A stretch of 24,483 nt of DNA, from the NCBI GenBank assembly GCA_016282415.1, contig JAEEKO010000047.1:1-24483 (forward strand). The letters are read 5' to 3'. The stretch is from Caryophanales bacterium (GTDB lineage: Bacteria; Bacillota_I; Bacilli_A; RF39; UBA660). The position numbers and the translations under genes were made by a program. The notes under the pieces are model-generated. The model searched no databases. It was not told where the DNA came from and saw nothing but the letters and a program-made list of their open reading frames with translations. This document shows, piece by piece, positions 5,534 to 13,600 of the stretch (its first letter is position 1; each line of letters begins with the position of its first letter).

Positions 5534-6130
5534 TTGTTAAAAGTGATCAGGAATATATTATTTGTTATCATGATGGTATTTTGTTTATGGGTAATTAGTT
5601 TTTTAAATAAGATAATTGTTAACAACAATAATATTTACCAAGAAATTATAAATAATAAAGCTAAGTATGAATATGATTCTATTGAAGGAGAAATAATTAA
5701 TAATAAATATTTTATTCCTGGCATTAAGGGAAGAAAAGTTAATGTTACTAAAAGTTATAATAAAATGAAAAAACGTGGTTACTATAATAGTAACCATTTT
5801 GTATATGATGATATTTATCCGCAACTAAGATTAAAAGATAATCAGTTACCAATATTAAAAGGCAATAGCTTTTATCGAGGAATTGCTATCATATCTTATT
5901 ATGCTAAAGATATTTTAACTTCTTATCAAGAGTATCAAGAATATCCTTATGTTTTAAACGTTATTCTTTTAAACAGTAGTAATTATTTAACATTAAAAAA
6001 TAGTATTGAGTTTGGTGATATTATTTATCTTGATCGTAGCTTAACTTATGAGCAAATTGAATATTTAATAACCTTTTATCAATCTAAAGGATTTAAAATT
6101 CTTGCTTTAAAAGATTTACTTTCTGAATAA
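5534..6130 (+). CDS. single-pass membrane protein, deacetylase-associated region without NodB motifs (tentative)
   Basis: A 198-residue protein with one N-terminal membrane helix (about residues 5-26) and an extracytoplasmic body. The segment FIPGIKGRKVNVTKSYNKM, followed by GYYN and a Tyr/Asp-rich stretch, resembles the region between the membrane anchor and the NodB domain in some Bacillota polysaccharide-deacetylase-like proteins. The end (YLITFYQSKGFKILALKDLL) resembles the last strand and helix of such proteins. The catalytic motifs (TFDDG-type Asp-Asp, HxxxH) are absent, so it is either a degenerate relative or something else; the family call comes from memory and is weak. I placed the start at TTG 5534, just after the SD aggtgat; the in-frame GTG at 5525 lies inside that SD. 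Confidence 0.5.
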   Translation: MLKVIRNILFVIMMVFCLWVISFLNKIIVNNNNIYQEIINNKAKYEYDSIEGEIINNKYFIPGIKGRKVNVTKSYNKMKKRGYYNSNHFVYDDIYPQLRLKDNQLPILKGNSFYRGIAIISYYAKDILTSYQEYQEYPYVLNVILLNSSNYLTLKNSIEFGDIIYLDRSLTYEQIEYLITFYQSKGFKILALKDLLSE

Positions 6131-6143
6131 TTTTTGCTATAAT
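6115..6143 (+). promoter_or_regulatory. extended -10 promoter for the RNase J-like gene
   Basis: TATAAT at 6138-6143 is preceded by TG at 6135-6136, giving an extended -10 (TGCTATAAT). TTTACT at 6115-6120 lies 17 bp upstream as a moderate -35. The elements overlap the end of the previous gene. A second TATAAT at 6167-6172 lacks a -35. Confidence 0.6.
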
Positions 6144-6199
6144 CTTTTTAACGTTGAACTTTATTTTATAATTTATTTAGAAAGAAAGATGATTTTATT

Positions 6200-7834
6200 A
6201 TGAGTAAAATTAAGATATTCGCATTGGGCGGTTTAGACGAAGATGGTAAGAATACTTACTGTATCGATGTTGATAACAACCTATTTATTTTTGACTGCGG
6301 TTTAAAATATGCTAATGAAAATTTATATGGTATTGATTATATTACTGCGGACTTTTCCTATTTAGAAAAAAATCGTAAACGTATTAAAGGTGTATTTATA
6401 ACTCATGGTCACTATGAAAATATGGGAGCATTAAAAGACTTAGTTAAGAGTGTTAAGAATGTTCGTATTTTTGCAACTAAATTTACTAAAAAAATGTTAG
6501 TGTTTGAAGGTATTCCAGAAGAAAGTGTTTATGAGATTATTGCTCATAAAAAACTAGTATTCGGTGATGTATCAATTTTCCCAATTAATGTTAATCATAG
6601 TTGTCCAGATGCCGTTATGTATGTTATTAACACTCCTGATGGTGCGATTTGTTATACTGGTGACTTTATTATTGATCCAGCAATGAATAAATGCTTTGAT
6701 ATGGATTTGGGACGTATTGCTTATGTTGGTAAACAAGGGGTACTAGCATTATTAAGTGAATCTCCATTTAGTGAAAAGAATGGATTTACTTCTCCAAATC
6801 ATCGTTTAAAAGATTTCTTTAAAGACACAATTAATCGTAATAAGGAACGTATTATTTTCTTAGTATTACCAACTAATATTTATAATTTACAAGAAATACT
6901 AGATGGTGCAGAAAATACACATCGTAAAGTAATCGCAATGGGTAAGAAACTTCAATACTTATTAAAAATGGGTAAGGAAGAGGGTTACCTATTCTATAGT
7001 GATAACATGCTAGGAGATTTAAATAATATTAATGATCATGATGCCATTATTTTAGTTAGTGATGATCGTGAAAATCAATATGGTAGTATTTCTAAAATAC
7101 TAAACGGTTATGATAAATACGTTAAGTTAAAGAATAATGATACGGTAGTATTTGCTGAACCAAAATATGATAGTACGGAAAAGATCTTAGTAAAAGTTCA
7201 AAACGAATTAGCTGAAGCCGGATGTCATATCATTAATCTTCCAAAAGATAAAACTTTATTACAACATGCCTCTAGCGAAGACTTATTATTAATGTTAAAA
7301 CTATTAAACCCTAAATACTATATTCCAGTAAGAGGGGAATATCGTTACATGGTTAATAATGCTAACTTAGTTAATAGTATTGGATTCCCAGCCGAAAACA
7401 TTATCTTAAAACAAAATGGTGATGTTATCGAGATTGAAAATGGTGAATTACTAGATACTTATGAACATATTAAAGTAAACGATATTTTAATTGATGGTAA
7501 ATCAAGTGATGATGTTGGTGATCTTGTTATTAAAGATCGTGAAATGTTAAGTGAAAATGGTATTGTTTTAATCAGTGCTACATTAAGTAAAAAAGATAAA
7601 CATATTTTAGTAGAACCTAAAATAACCACGCGTGGTTTTATCTATGTTAAAGATTCTGCGGAAATGATTGAAGAAATTAAGAAGATCAGTTTAGGAGTTA
7701 TTGAACGCAATATAACTACTAACTATGTTGATTTCAACAATATTAAAAATGAAATTAGAGAAGAATTAGGTCGCTACTTATATCAAGAAACTGAATGTAA
7801 GCCAATGATTATCGCGGTAATTCAAGAAGTATAA
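6200..7834 (+). CDS. RNase J-family protein with degenerate active site (J2-like)
   Basis: A 544-residue protein with full RNase J architecture: metallo-beta-lactamase core, beta-CASP insertion and C-terminal domain. N-terminal IFALGGLDEDGKN, YTGDF (D155), PVxGEYR and the C-terminal RGFIYVKD are family landmarks. The metal-binding signature HGHEDH of active RNase J is HGHYEN here (H69 and H71 kept, Asp to E73, His to N74). The HVSGHGS-type motif is LLQHASSED (only H356 kept), and the PVHGEYR His is R378. These changes remove several Zn ligands, so catalysis is doubtful. Bacillus RNase J2 is a weakly active partner that assembles with J1; a similar structural or regulatory role is likely here (inference), with an active J1 expected elsewhere in the genome. 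A short helical protein follows in the same transcript. Confidence 0.85.
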   Translation: MSKIKIFALGGLDEDGKNTYCIDVDNNLFIFDCGLKYANENLYGIDYITADFSYLEKNRKRIKGVFITHGHYENMGALKDLVKSVKNVRIFATKFTKKMLVFEGIPEESVYEIIAHKKLVFGDVSIFPINVNHSCPDAVMYVINTPDGAICYTGDFIIDPAMNKCFDMDLGRIAYVGKQGVLALLSESPFSEKNGFTSPNHRLKDFFKDTINRNKERIIFLVLPTNIYNLQEILDGAENTHRKVIAMGKKLQYLLKMGKEEGYLFYSDNMLGDLNNINDHDAIILVSDDRENQYGSISKILNGYDKYVKLKNNDTVVFAEPKYDSTEKILVKVQNELAEAGCHIINLPKDKTLLQHASSEDLLLMLKLLNPKYYIPVRGEYRYMVNNANLVNSIGFPAENIILKQNGDVIEIENGELLDTYEHIKVNDILIDGKSSDDVGDLVIKDREMLSENGIVLISATLSKKDKHILVEPKITTRGFIYVKDSAEMIEEIKKISLGVIERNITTNYVDFNNIKNEIREELGRYLYQETECKPMIIAVIQEV

Positions 7835-7872
7835 TTATTAAATAATTGGTTATCCTATTAATGGTGATTAAG

Positions 7873-8298
7873 ATGGATAACATTGAATTCTTAAATTATA
7901 TTTATCAGAATGCTCATATGGGAGTTATTGGAATTGAGCATATTGAAAATGATATAGTTGATGATGACTTAAGGAATATTATTTTAAAACAAAAGCAAGA
8001 ATATAATGCAATTGTTAAAGAAACTTTAGAAATTTTTAAAAAATATCATAAAGAAGAAAAGGATATTTCGATTATGGCTAAAATTGGTAGCTATATGAGT
8101 GCTAAATTTAATTTATTAAAAGATAATAACACTAATGTTATTGCTAAAATGATGATTGAAGGAAGTAATAAAGGCATTATTGAAATAACCGAAAAGCTAA
8201 ATAACTATCATGGCGATAATAAAGAATTATGTAATTTAGCTAAAAAGTTATTACGTACTGAAGAATATAATTTAGAAGAATTAAAGAAGTTTTTATAA
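7873..8298 (+). CDS. small helical protein, ferritin-like DUF2383-type (tentative)
   Basis: A 141-residue, highly charged and almost entirely helical protein. It begins IEFLNYIYQNAHMGVIGIEH, has SYMSAKF in the middle and ends with EGSNKGIIEITEKLNNY followed by a Lys/Glu-rich amphipathic helix. This pattern is common among uncharacterised Clostridia and Bacilli proteins that I associate with the ferritin-like/DUF2383 group. I see no clear diiron Glu/His set, so no activity is claimed. I chose ATG 7873, four bases after the SD ggtgat; an upstream in-frame TTG at 7846 has no SD. It lies 38 bases after the RNase J-like gene with no terminator between, so co-transcription is likely. A strong terminator follows. 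Confidence 0.65.
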   Translation: MDNIEFLNYIYQNAHMGVIGIEHIENDIVDDDLRNIILKQKQEYNAIVKETLEIFKKYHKEEKDISIMAKIGSYMSAKFNLLKDNNTNVIAKMMIEGSNKGIIEITEKLNNYHGDNKELCNLAKKLLRTEEYNLEELKKFL

Positions 8299-8325
8299 AT
8301 TAACTAGAAATAGTTAATTTTTTTT
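8297..8325 (+). terminator. Rho-independent terminator with GAAA tetraloop
   Basis: AAATTAACTA (8297-8306) and TAGTTAATTT (8311-8320) form a perfect 10-bp stem closed by a GAAA loop, followed by more T residues. It overlaps the end of the preceding gene. Confidence 0.85.
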
Positions 8326-8327
8326 AG

Positions 8328-8333
8328 TATAAT
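8328..8333 (+). promoter_or_regulatory. -10 element upstream of ftsK
   Basis: A perfect TATAAT lies 17 bases before the start codon of the translocase gene. No convincing -35 is present at 16-18 bp; that region is the terminator stem. Confidence 0.4.
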
Positions 8334-8350
8334 GATTATGGTGATAGTAG

Positions 8351-10579
8351 ATGGCTAAACGTAAGCAAAAAAGAAATAGTGAATCTAAATCTTTTGGCCA
8401 TAGTGCTGAATTAACTGGTCTTATTCTAATCTTATTAGGAATAATTGGGTTTGGCTTTGGACCAGTGGGAACTTTATTAAAGAAATTCTGTATGTTCTTA
8501 ACTGGAGAATGGTATTTTATCATTCTGTTTGGTTTATTATATTTTGGGGCATACATGATTATTAAAAGAAAGTTTCCTAAGTATTATAAAGCCCGTTTAA
8601 TTGGTATTTATATTATTGTAATTGTTATTTTAGTTGCTAGTCATTTTGAATTTATTAATACCAGTTTGAGATTTAAGGAAATAATTCGTTTAACATGGCA
8701 TGAGTATGTTGCTCGTATCCATACGGTTAATACTATGGGTGGAGTTTTAGATACTGGTAGTACTAACATCATTATTGGTGGTGGTATGATCGGTGCTATT
8801 ATTGCCGGTTTAATGGCACAATTACTTGGTAAAATTGGTACCATTATTACTTTAGTTGTATTAGGATTATTTGGTATTATCTTATTATTTGATATTACGA
8901 TTGCTGATATTATTGATAAGATTAAGGATTTCTTCTTTAATCGTAATAAAGACGATGATGAAGAGAAATCATCTAAAGAAGAATTAAGTCGTGAAAAGCG
9001 CAAGAATGATGTTGTTATCACAAGTAGTGATGAACCAGATGTAGATAACAAGATTGTTATTACTAGTATGGATGATTTAAAAGAAGGTAAATCAGTAGTT
9101 GAAAAAGTTGAACCAATTGAAGAGACTTCAAATACTAATTATCATTTGCCACCAATGAGTTTGCTTGATGATCCGGTTAAGAGTAAAAAGACTAATTCAG
9201 AAGAAGAAATTCGTCGTAATAAAGATGCACTAGAACGTGTACTTGCTGATTTCCAAATTAAAGGAACGGTTGTTGAAATTCATGTTGGACCAAGTGTTAC
9301 TCAATATGAAGTATCAATTCCTGCTGGTACTAAAGTTAGTCGTATCGTTTCTATTAATAAAGAAATAGCTTTGGCACTGGCTGCTACTGATGTTCGTATT
9401 CAAGCACCAATTCCTGGTAAATCGACGATTGGTGTTGAGCTTCCAAATAAAGCGGTATCGCCAGTTAAGATTAAAGAAATTTTAAATAATATTCCAGCTA
9501 AAGATCAAGATGGTAAGTTAATTGTTTCTTTAGGAAAAGATATCATGGGTCGTGTTAAGACTGCTGATATTAGTAAGATGCCACACTTATTAGTTGCTGG
9601 TTCAACTGGTAGTGGTAAATCAGTATGTATTAATAGTATTATTGCATCAATTCTAATGCGTTATCGTCCTGATGAAGTTAAGTTAGTATTAGTAGATCCA
9701 AAGAAAGTTGAATTATCAAATTATAATGGCGTTCCACATTTATTATGTCCAGTAGTAAATGATCCAAAGAAAGCCAATGCTACATTACAAAAGATTGTTG
9801 CTGAAATGGATTCACGTTATGATACATTTAGTGATTGTAATGTTAAAAATATTAGTGGTTATAATGAATATGTTGAAAAAGAAAATCAACGTCCACATGA
9901 TATGCCACTTAAGAAGATGCCATACATTATTGTAATTATTGATGAATTAGCTGATTTAATGTTAGTTGCATCAAAAGAAGTTGAAGATTCGATTATGCGT
10001 ATTACCCAAATGGCTCGTGCCGCTGGTATTCATTTAATTGTTGCAACTCAAAGACCATCAACTGATGTAATTACTGGTGTTGTTAAAGCTAACATTCCAT
10101 CACGTATTTCATTCACGGTATCAAGTCAAATTGATTCTAGAACTATTCTTGATATGGCTGGTGCTGAAAAGTTATTAGGTCGTGGTGATATGTTATATTT
10201 ACCAATGGGTGAAAACGTTCCAGTACGTATTCAAGGATGTTATATTTCTGATAGTGAAATTGAAAAATTAATTAACTATGTTTGCAAAGAGCAAAAAGCT
10301 CAATACAATGAAGAATTTGCCAATATTAGTGCTACTAGTGCTCCTAAAGATGCTAGTGGAATGGCTGATGGAGCAGATGATCCGTTGTATGATGAAATTG
10401 TAGAATTTGCTATTCAAACAGGTAAGGTTTCAGCATCATTATTACAACGTCGTTTCCGTTTAGGTTATAATCGTGCAGCGCGTTTAGTTGATCTATTAGA
10501 AGAGCGTGGTATCATCGGACCACAAAATGGATCTAAGCCAAGAGAAGTATTGGTGAAATTAGAGAATAAAGATAACTAA
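8351..10579 (+). CDS. ftsK: FtsK/SpoIIIE DNA translocase
   Basis: A 742-residue membrane-anchored hexameric DNA pump that moves chromosomal DNA through the division or sporulation septum. Residues about 18-180 hold four to five membrane segments. A Lys/Glu/Asp-rich linker follows (about 195-275), then the alpha domain (from about 290). The RecA-like motor has Walker A GSTGSGKS (417-424) and Walker B IIVIIDELADLM (D531, E532), plus the conserved ATQRPSTDVITGVVKANIPSR. The C-terminal gamma winged helix (about 668-735; SLLQRRFRLGYNRAARLVD) reads orienting sequences. Length fits SpoIIIE/SftA-type proteins, and the spore genes nearby make a SpoIIIE role plausible; sequence alone does not separate it from FtsK. 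ATG follows a ggtgat SD. Confidence 0.95.
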   Translation: MAKRKQKRNSESKSFGHSAELTGLILILLGIIGFGFGPVGTLLKKFCMFLTGEWYFIILFGLLYFGAYMIIKRKFPKYYKARLIGIYIIVIVILVASHFEFINTSLRFKEIIRLTWHEYVARIHTVNTMGGVLDTGSTNIIIGGGMIGAIIAGLMAQLLGKIGTIITLVVLGLFGIILLFDITIADIIDKIKDFFFNRNKDDDEEKSSKEELSREKRKNDVVITSSDEPDVDNKIVITSMDDLKEGKSVVEKVEPIEETSNTNYHLPPMSLLDDPVKSKKTNSEEEIRRNKDALERVLADFQIKGTVVEIHVGPSVTQYEVSIPAGTKVSRIVSINKEIALALAATDVRIQAPIPGKSTIGVELPNKAVSPVKIKEILNNIPAKDQDGKLIVSLGKDIMGRVKTADISKMPHLLVAGSTGSGKSVCINSIIASILMRYRPDEVKLVLVDPKKVELSNYNGVPHLLCPVVNDPKKANATLQKIVAEMDSRYDTFSDCNVKNISGYNEYVEKENQRPHDMPLKKMPYIIVIIDELADLMLVASKEVEDSIMRITQMARAAGIHLIVATQRPSTDVITGVVKANIPSRISFTVSSQIDSRTILDMAGAEKLLGRGDMLYLPMGENVPVRIQGCYISDSEIEKLINYVCKEQKAQYNEEFANISATSAPKDASGMADGADDPLYDEIVEFAIQTGKVSASLLQRRFRLGYNRAARLVDLLEERGIIGPQNGSKPREVLVKLENKDN

Positions 10580-10593
10580 AGTTATCTTTTTTT
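10568..10593 (+). terminator. Rho-independent terminator after ftsK
   Basis: AAAGATAAC (10568-10576), loop TAAA containing the stop codon, and GTTATCTTT (10581-10589), followed by T residues. Confidence 0.85.
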
Positions 10594-10605
10594 ATGCAAA
10601 AAATG

Positions 10606-10634
10606 TTGTTTGAACAATAAAGTTATTGTATAAT
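10606..10634 (+). promoter_or_regulatory. predicted sigma-A promoter of the giant prepilin gene
   Basis: TTGTTT (10606-10611), exactly 17 bp, then a perfect TATAAT (10629-10634), 21 bases before the start codon. Confidence 0.7.
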
Positions 10635-10655
10635 CTAAATTAGGATAGTGGTCAT

Positions 10656-13600
10656 ATGAAAAAAAAGGGATTTACATTAACAGAGTTATTAGCAGTAATT
10701 GTTATTATTGGAGTAATAACATTAATAGCAATTCCTTCTTCATTTGCCATTTCAAATCGTATTAAAATCAATCTATATTGTACTAAAATGGATACCATTA
10801 AAAAAGCCGCTGACTTATATGCCAGTGATCATTTTGATGAAGTTCGTCTAGGTATTATTACTAGGGTTTCAGTTAAAGATTTAGTAAATTATGGTTATGT
10901 TAAAAAAGATAATGATTCAAGAGATGGTATTTTAATTTTCGACCCACGTGATAATGAAACTGCATTAGATGATATGACCATTTCATTAACGATTAGTAAT
11001 AACCGTGCTAAAACAAGTTTTGATCAAGAAAATTATTACTTCTTATGTGGTGATGAAAAGCGAAAAGATAAAAAAGACCCAAATTGTTTATATAAAGGTG
11101 AATCAAAAACATGGACTAACAAGAATCGTACGATAACTATTTCTTGTTATGATGCTGGTAGTGGTTGTAAAACTAAAGATGAAGTTAAAACTTATTCCAC
11201 AACAACAAAGACTGCTAAAGTAACATTAAATGTTCGTGACTGGTCTGGAAATACCAATAGTTGTAGTAAAACCGTAAATGTATATGTTGATAAAACTAAC
11301 CCGTCTTATGAAATAGTGGGAGCAGCGGCCAATAATCATGACTGGTCTAATAAGCGTACGATAACAGTTAAATGTGTTGATAGTGATAGCGGTTGTAAAA
11401 CTGCTGACCAAAAATTTGAATATGGTATTTTAAGTAGTGATAATAGTAAACGTAATATTACTACTGATTCAATAACCTTCACGGTTGAAGATAAAGCTGG
11501 TAACAAAAAAACATACACTGAAGAAGTAAATGTTTATACTGATGTTGATAATCCAACATGTACTTACTATGGTGAGTCTGAGAGTTGGACTAATGAAGAC
11601 CGTAGTATTCAAGTAGTATGTGAAGATGCTTTATCAGGTTGTAAGGTAGCATCAACATCACTAACTATTGGTGAATCATCTGGTGCTCAAGAAATTGATT
11701 TCGTTGCTGAAGATAATGCTGGGAACCAAACTAACTGTACTAAGTTTATGAACGTTTTCGTTGATAAAGTTAAACCAACCATAGGAGCAATGACTTATTC
11801 TGGTGGAATTGCAACCATGGATGTAAGCGATGATCAAGGTCTTAAAAAATATGAAATTTATAATAGTTCCAATACCAAAGAAGCTTCTGGTAATTTGAGT
11901 GGAAAAACTGGTACGGTTAATTTTGAAAAATCAACTTCTGGAACATATACTATTAAAGTTTATGATGCGGCTGGAAATATTCAGACTGCTGAATTCACTA
12001 TTCCTCAATATAAAGTAACTTTCAAAGTAAATAATGCTGACATGGGTTCAGTAACAAATTCTTCAAAGAAAACAGATTATGGAGGATCAGCAAGTACTAC
12101 CTTTACAGCAGCTACAGGATACCATTATAAGAGTGTATCCGGAACGGGATGTAGTGTTAGTGGAACAACGGTAACAGCATCCAATGTTGCAGGAAATGTA
12201 ACATGTACCGTAACCTTTGCAATTGATACGCATACGGTAACATTTAAAGTAAATAATGCTAATTATGGTTCAGTGACCGATGCAACAAAAACGGTAAATT
12301 ATGGTAGTGATGGTAGTACGACATTTACCGCAGCTACGGGATATCATTATAAGAGTGTATCCGGAACCGGATGTAGTGTATCTGATAATACGGTAACAGC
12401 ATCCAATGTTACAGGAAATGTAACATGTACGGTAACCTTTGAAATCAATAGTTACACGGTAACATTCAAATCAAATAATACAAGTTATGGTACGGTAACT
12501 GATGCATCTAAAACGGTAAATCATGGTGGTAGTGTAAGCACAACATTTGCTGCTAAAACTAATTACCATTATAAGAGTGTATCCGGAACGGGATGTAGTG
12601 TTAGTGGAACAACGGTAACAGCATCCAATGTTGCAGGAAATGTAACATGTACGGTAACCTTTGCCATTGATACGCATACGGTAACATTTAAAGTAAATAA
12701 TGCTAATTATGGTTCAGTGACCGATGCAACAAAAACGGTAAATCATGGTAGTGATGGTAGTACGACATTTACCGCTGCTACGGGATACCATTATGTGAGT
12801 GTATCGGGAACGGGATGTAGTGTTAGTGGAACAACAGTAACGGCATCCAATGTAACGGCTAATGTAACATGTACGGTAACATTTGCAATTAATACATACA
12901 CCGTAACGTTTAAATCAAACAATACTAGTTATGGTACGGTAGCTAGTGGTTCGGCAACAGTTAACCACGGAAGTAGTAGCAGTACCACAATTAGTGCAAA
13001 AACAGGATACCATTATAAGAGTGTATCGGGAACGGGATGTAGCGTTAGTGGAACAACGGTAACGGCATCTAATGTTACGGGAAATGTAACATGTACCGTA
13101 ACCTTTGCAATTAATACATATACCGTAACGTTTAAATCAAACAATACAAATTATGGTACCGTTACATCGGGTTCAGCAACAGTTAACCATGGTGGAAGTG
13201 CAAGTACCACATTTGCTGCTAAAACCAATTACCATTATTCAAGTGTATCGGGAAGTGGATGTACAGTATCTGGTACAACTGTAAGCGTAGCTAGTGTAAC
13301 GGCTAATGTAACATGTACGGTAAACTTCGCAATCAATACACACACGGTAACGTTTGCGTCTAGTAATACTGGTATGGGTACGGTAGCTAGTGGTTCAGCA
13401 ACAGTTAATCATGGTGGAAGCGCAAGTACCACATTTACTGTTAAATCTGGATTTAATTACAATGGTGTATTGGGAACGGGATGTAGTGTATCGGGAACAA
13501 CAGTAACAGCATCCAATGTAACGGCTAGTGTAACATGTACGGTAAAATTCGCAGATAAAACGGCACCAACAACACCAACCGCTGTTCAATTATATAAACC

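Noticed and set aside
8641..9051. Long open frame on the minus strand inside ftsK
   Set aside because: It lies wholly within the well-supported translocase gene and shows low-complexity Ser/Ile/Pro composition expected from antisense of AT-rich coding sequence; no SD or promoter.
12009..13562. CRISPR array
   Set aside because: The repeats are 222 bp, coding, contiguous and in frame, with no spacers.
12471..13589. Cys-rich minus-strand open frames across the repeats
   Set aside because: Their periodic Cys/Tyr/Thr patterns are the mirror of the plus-strand repeats.
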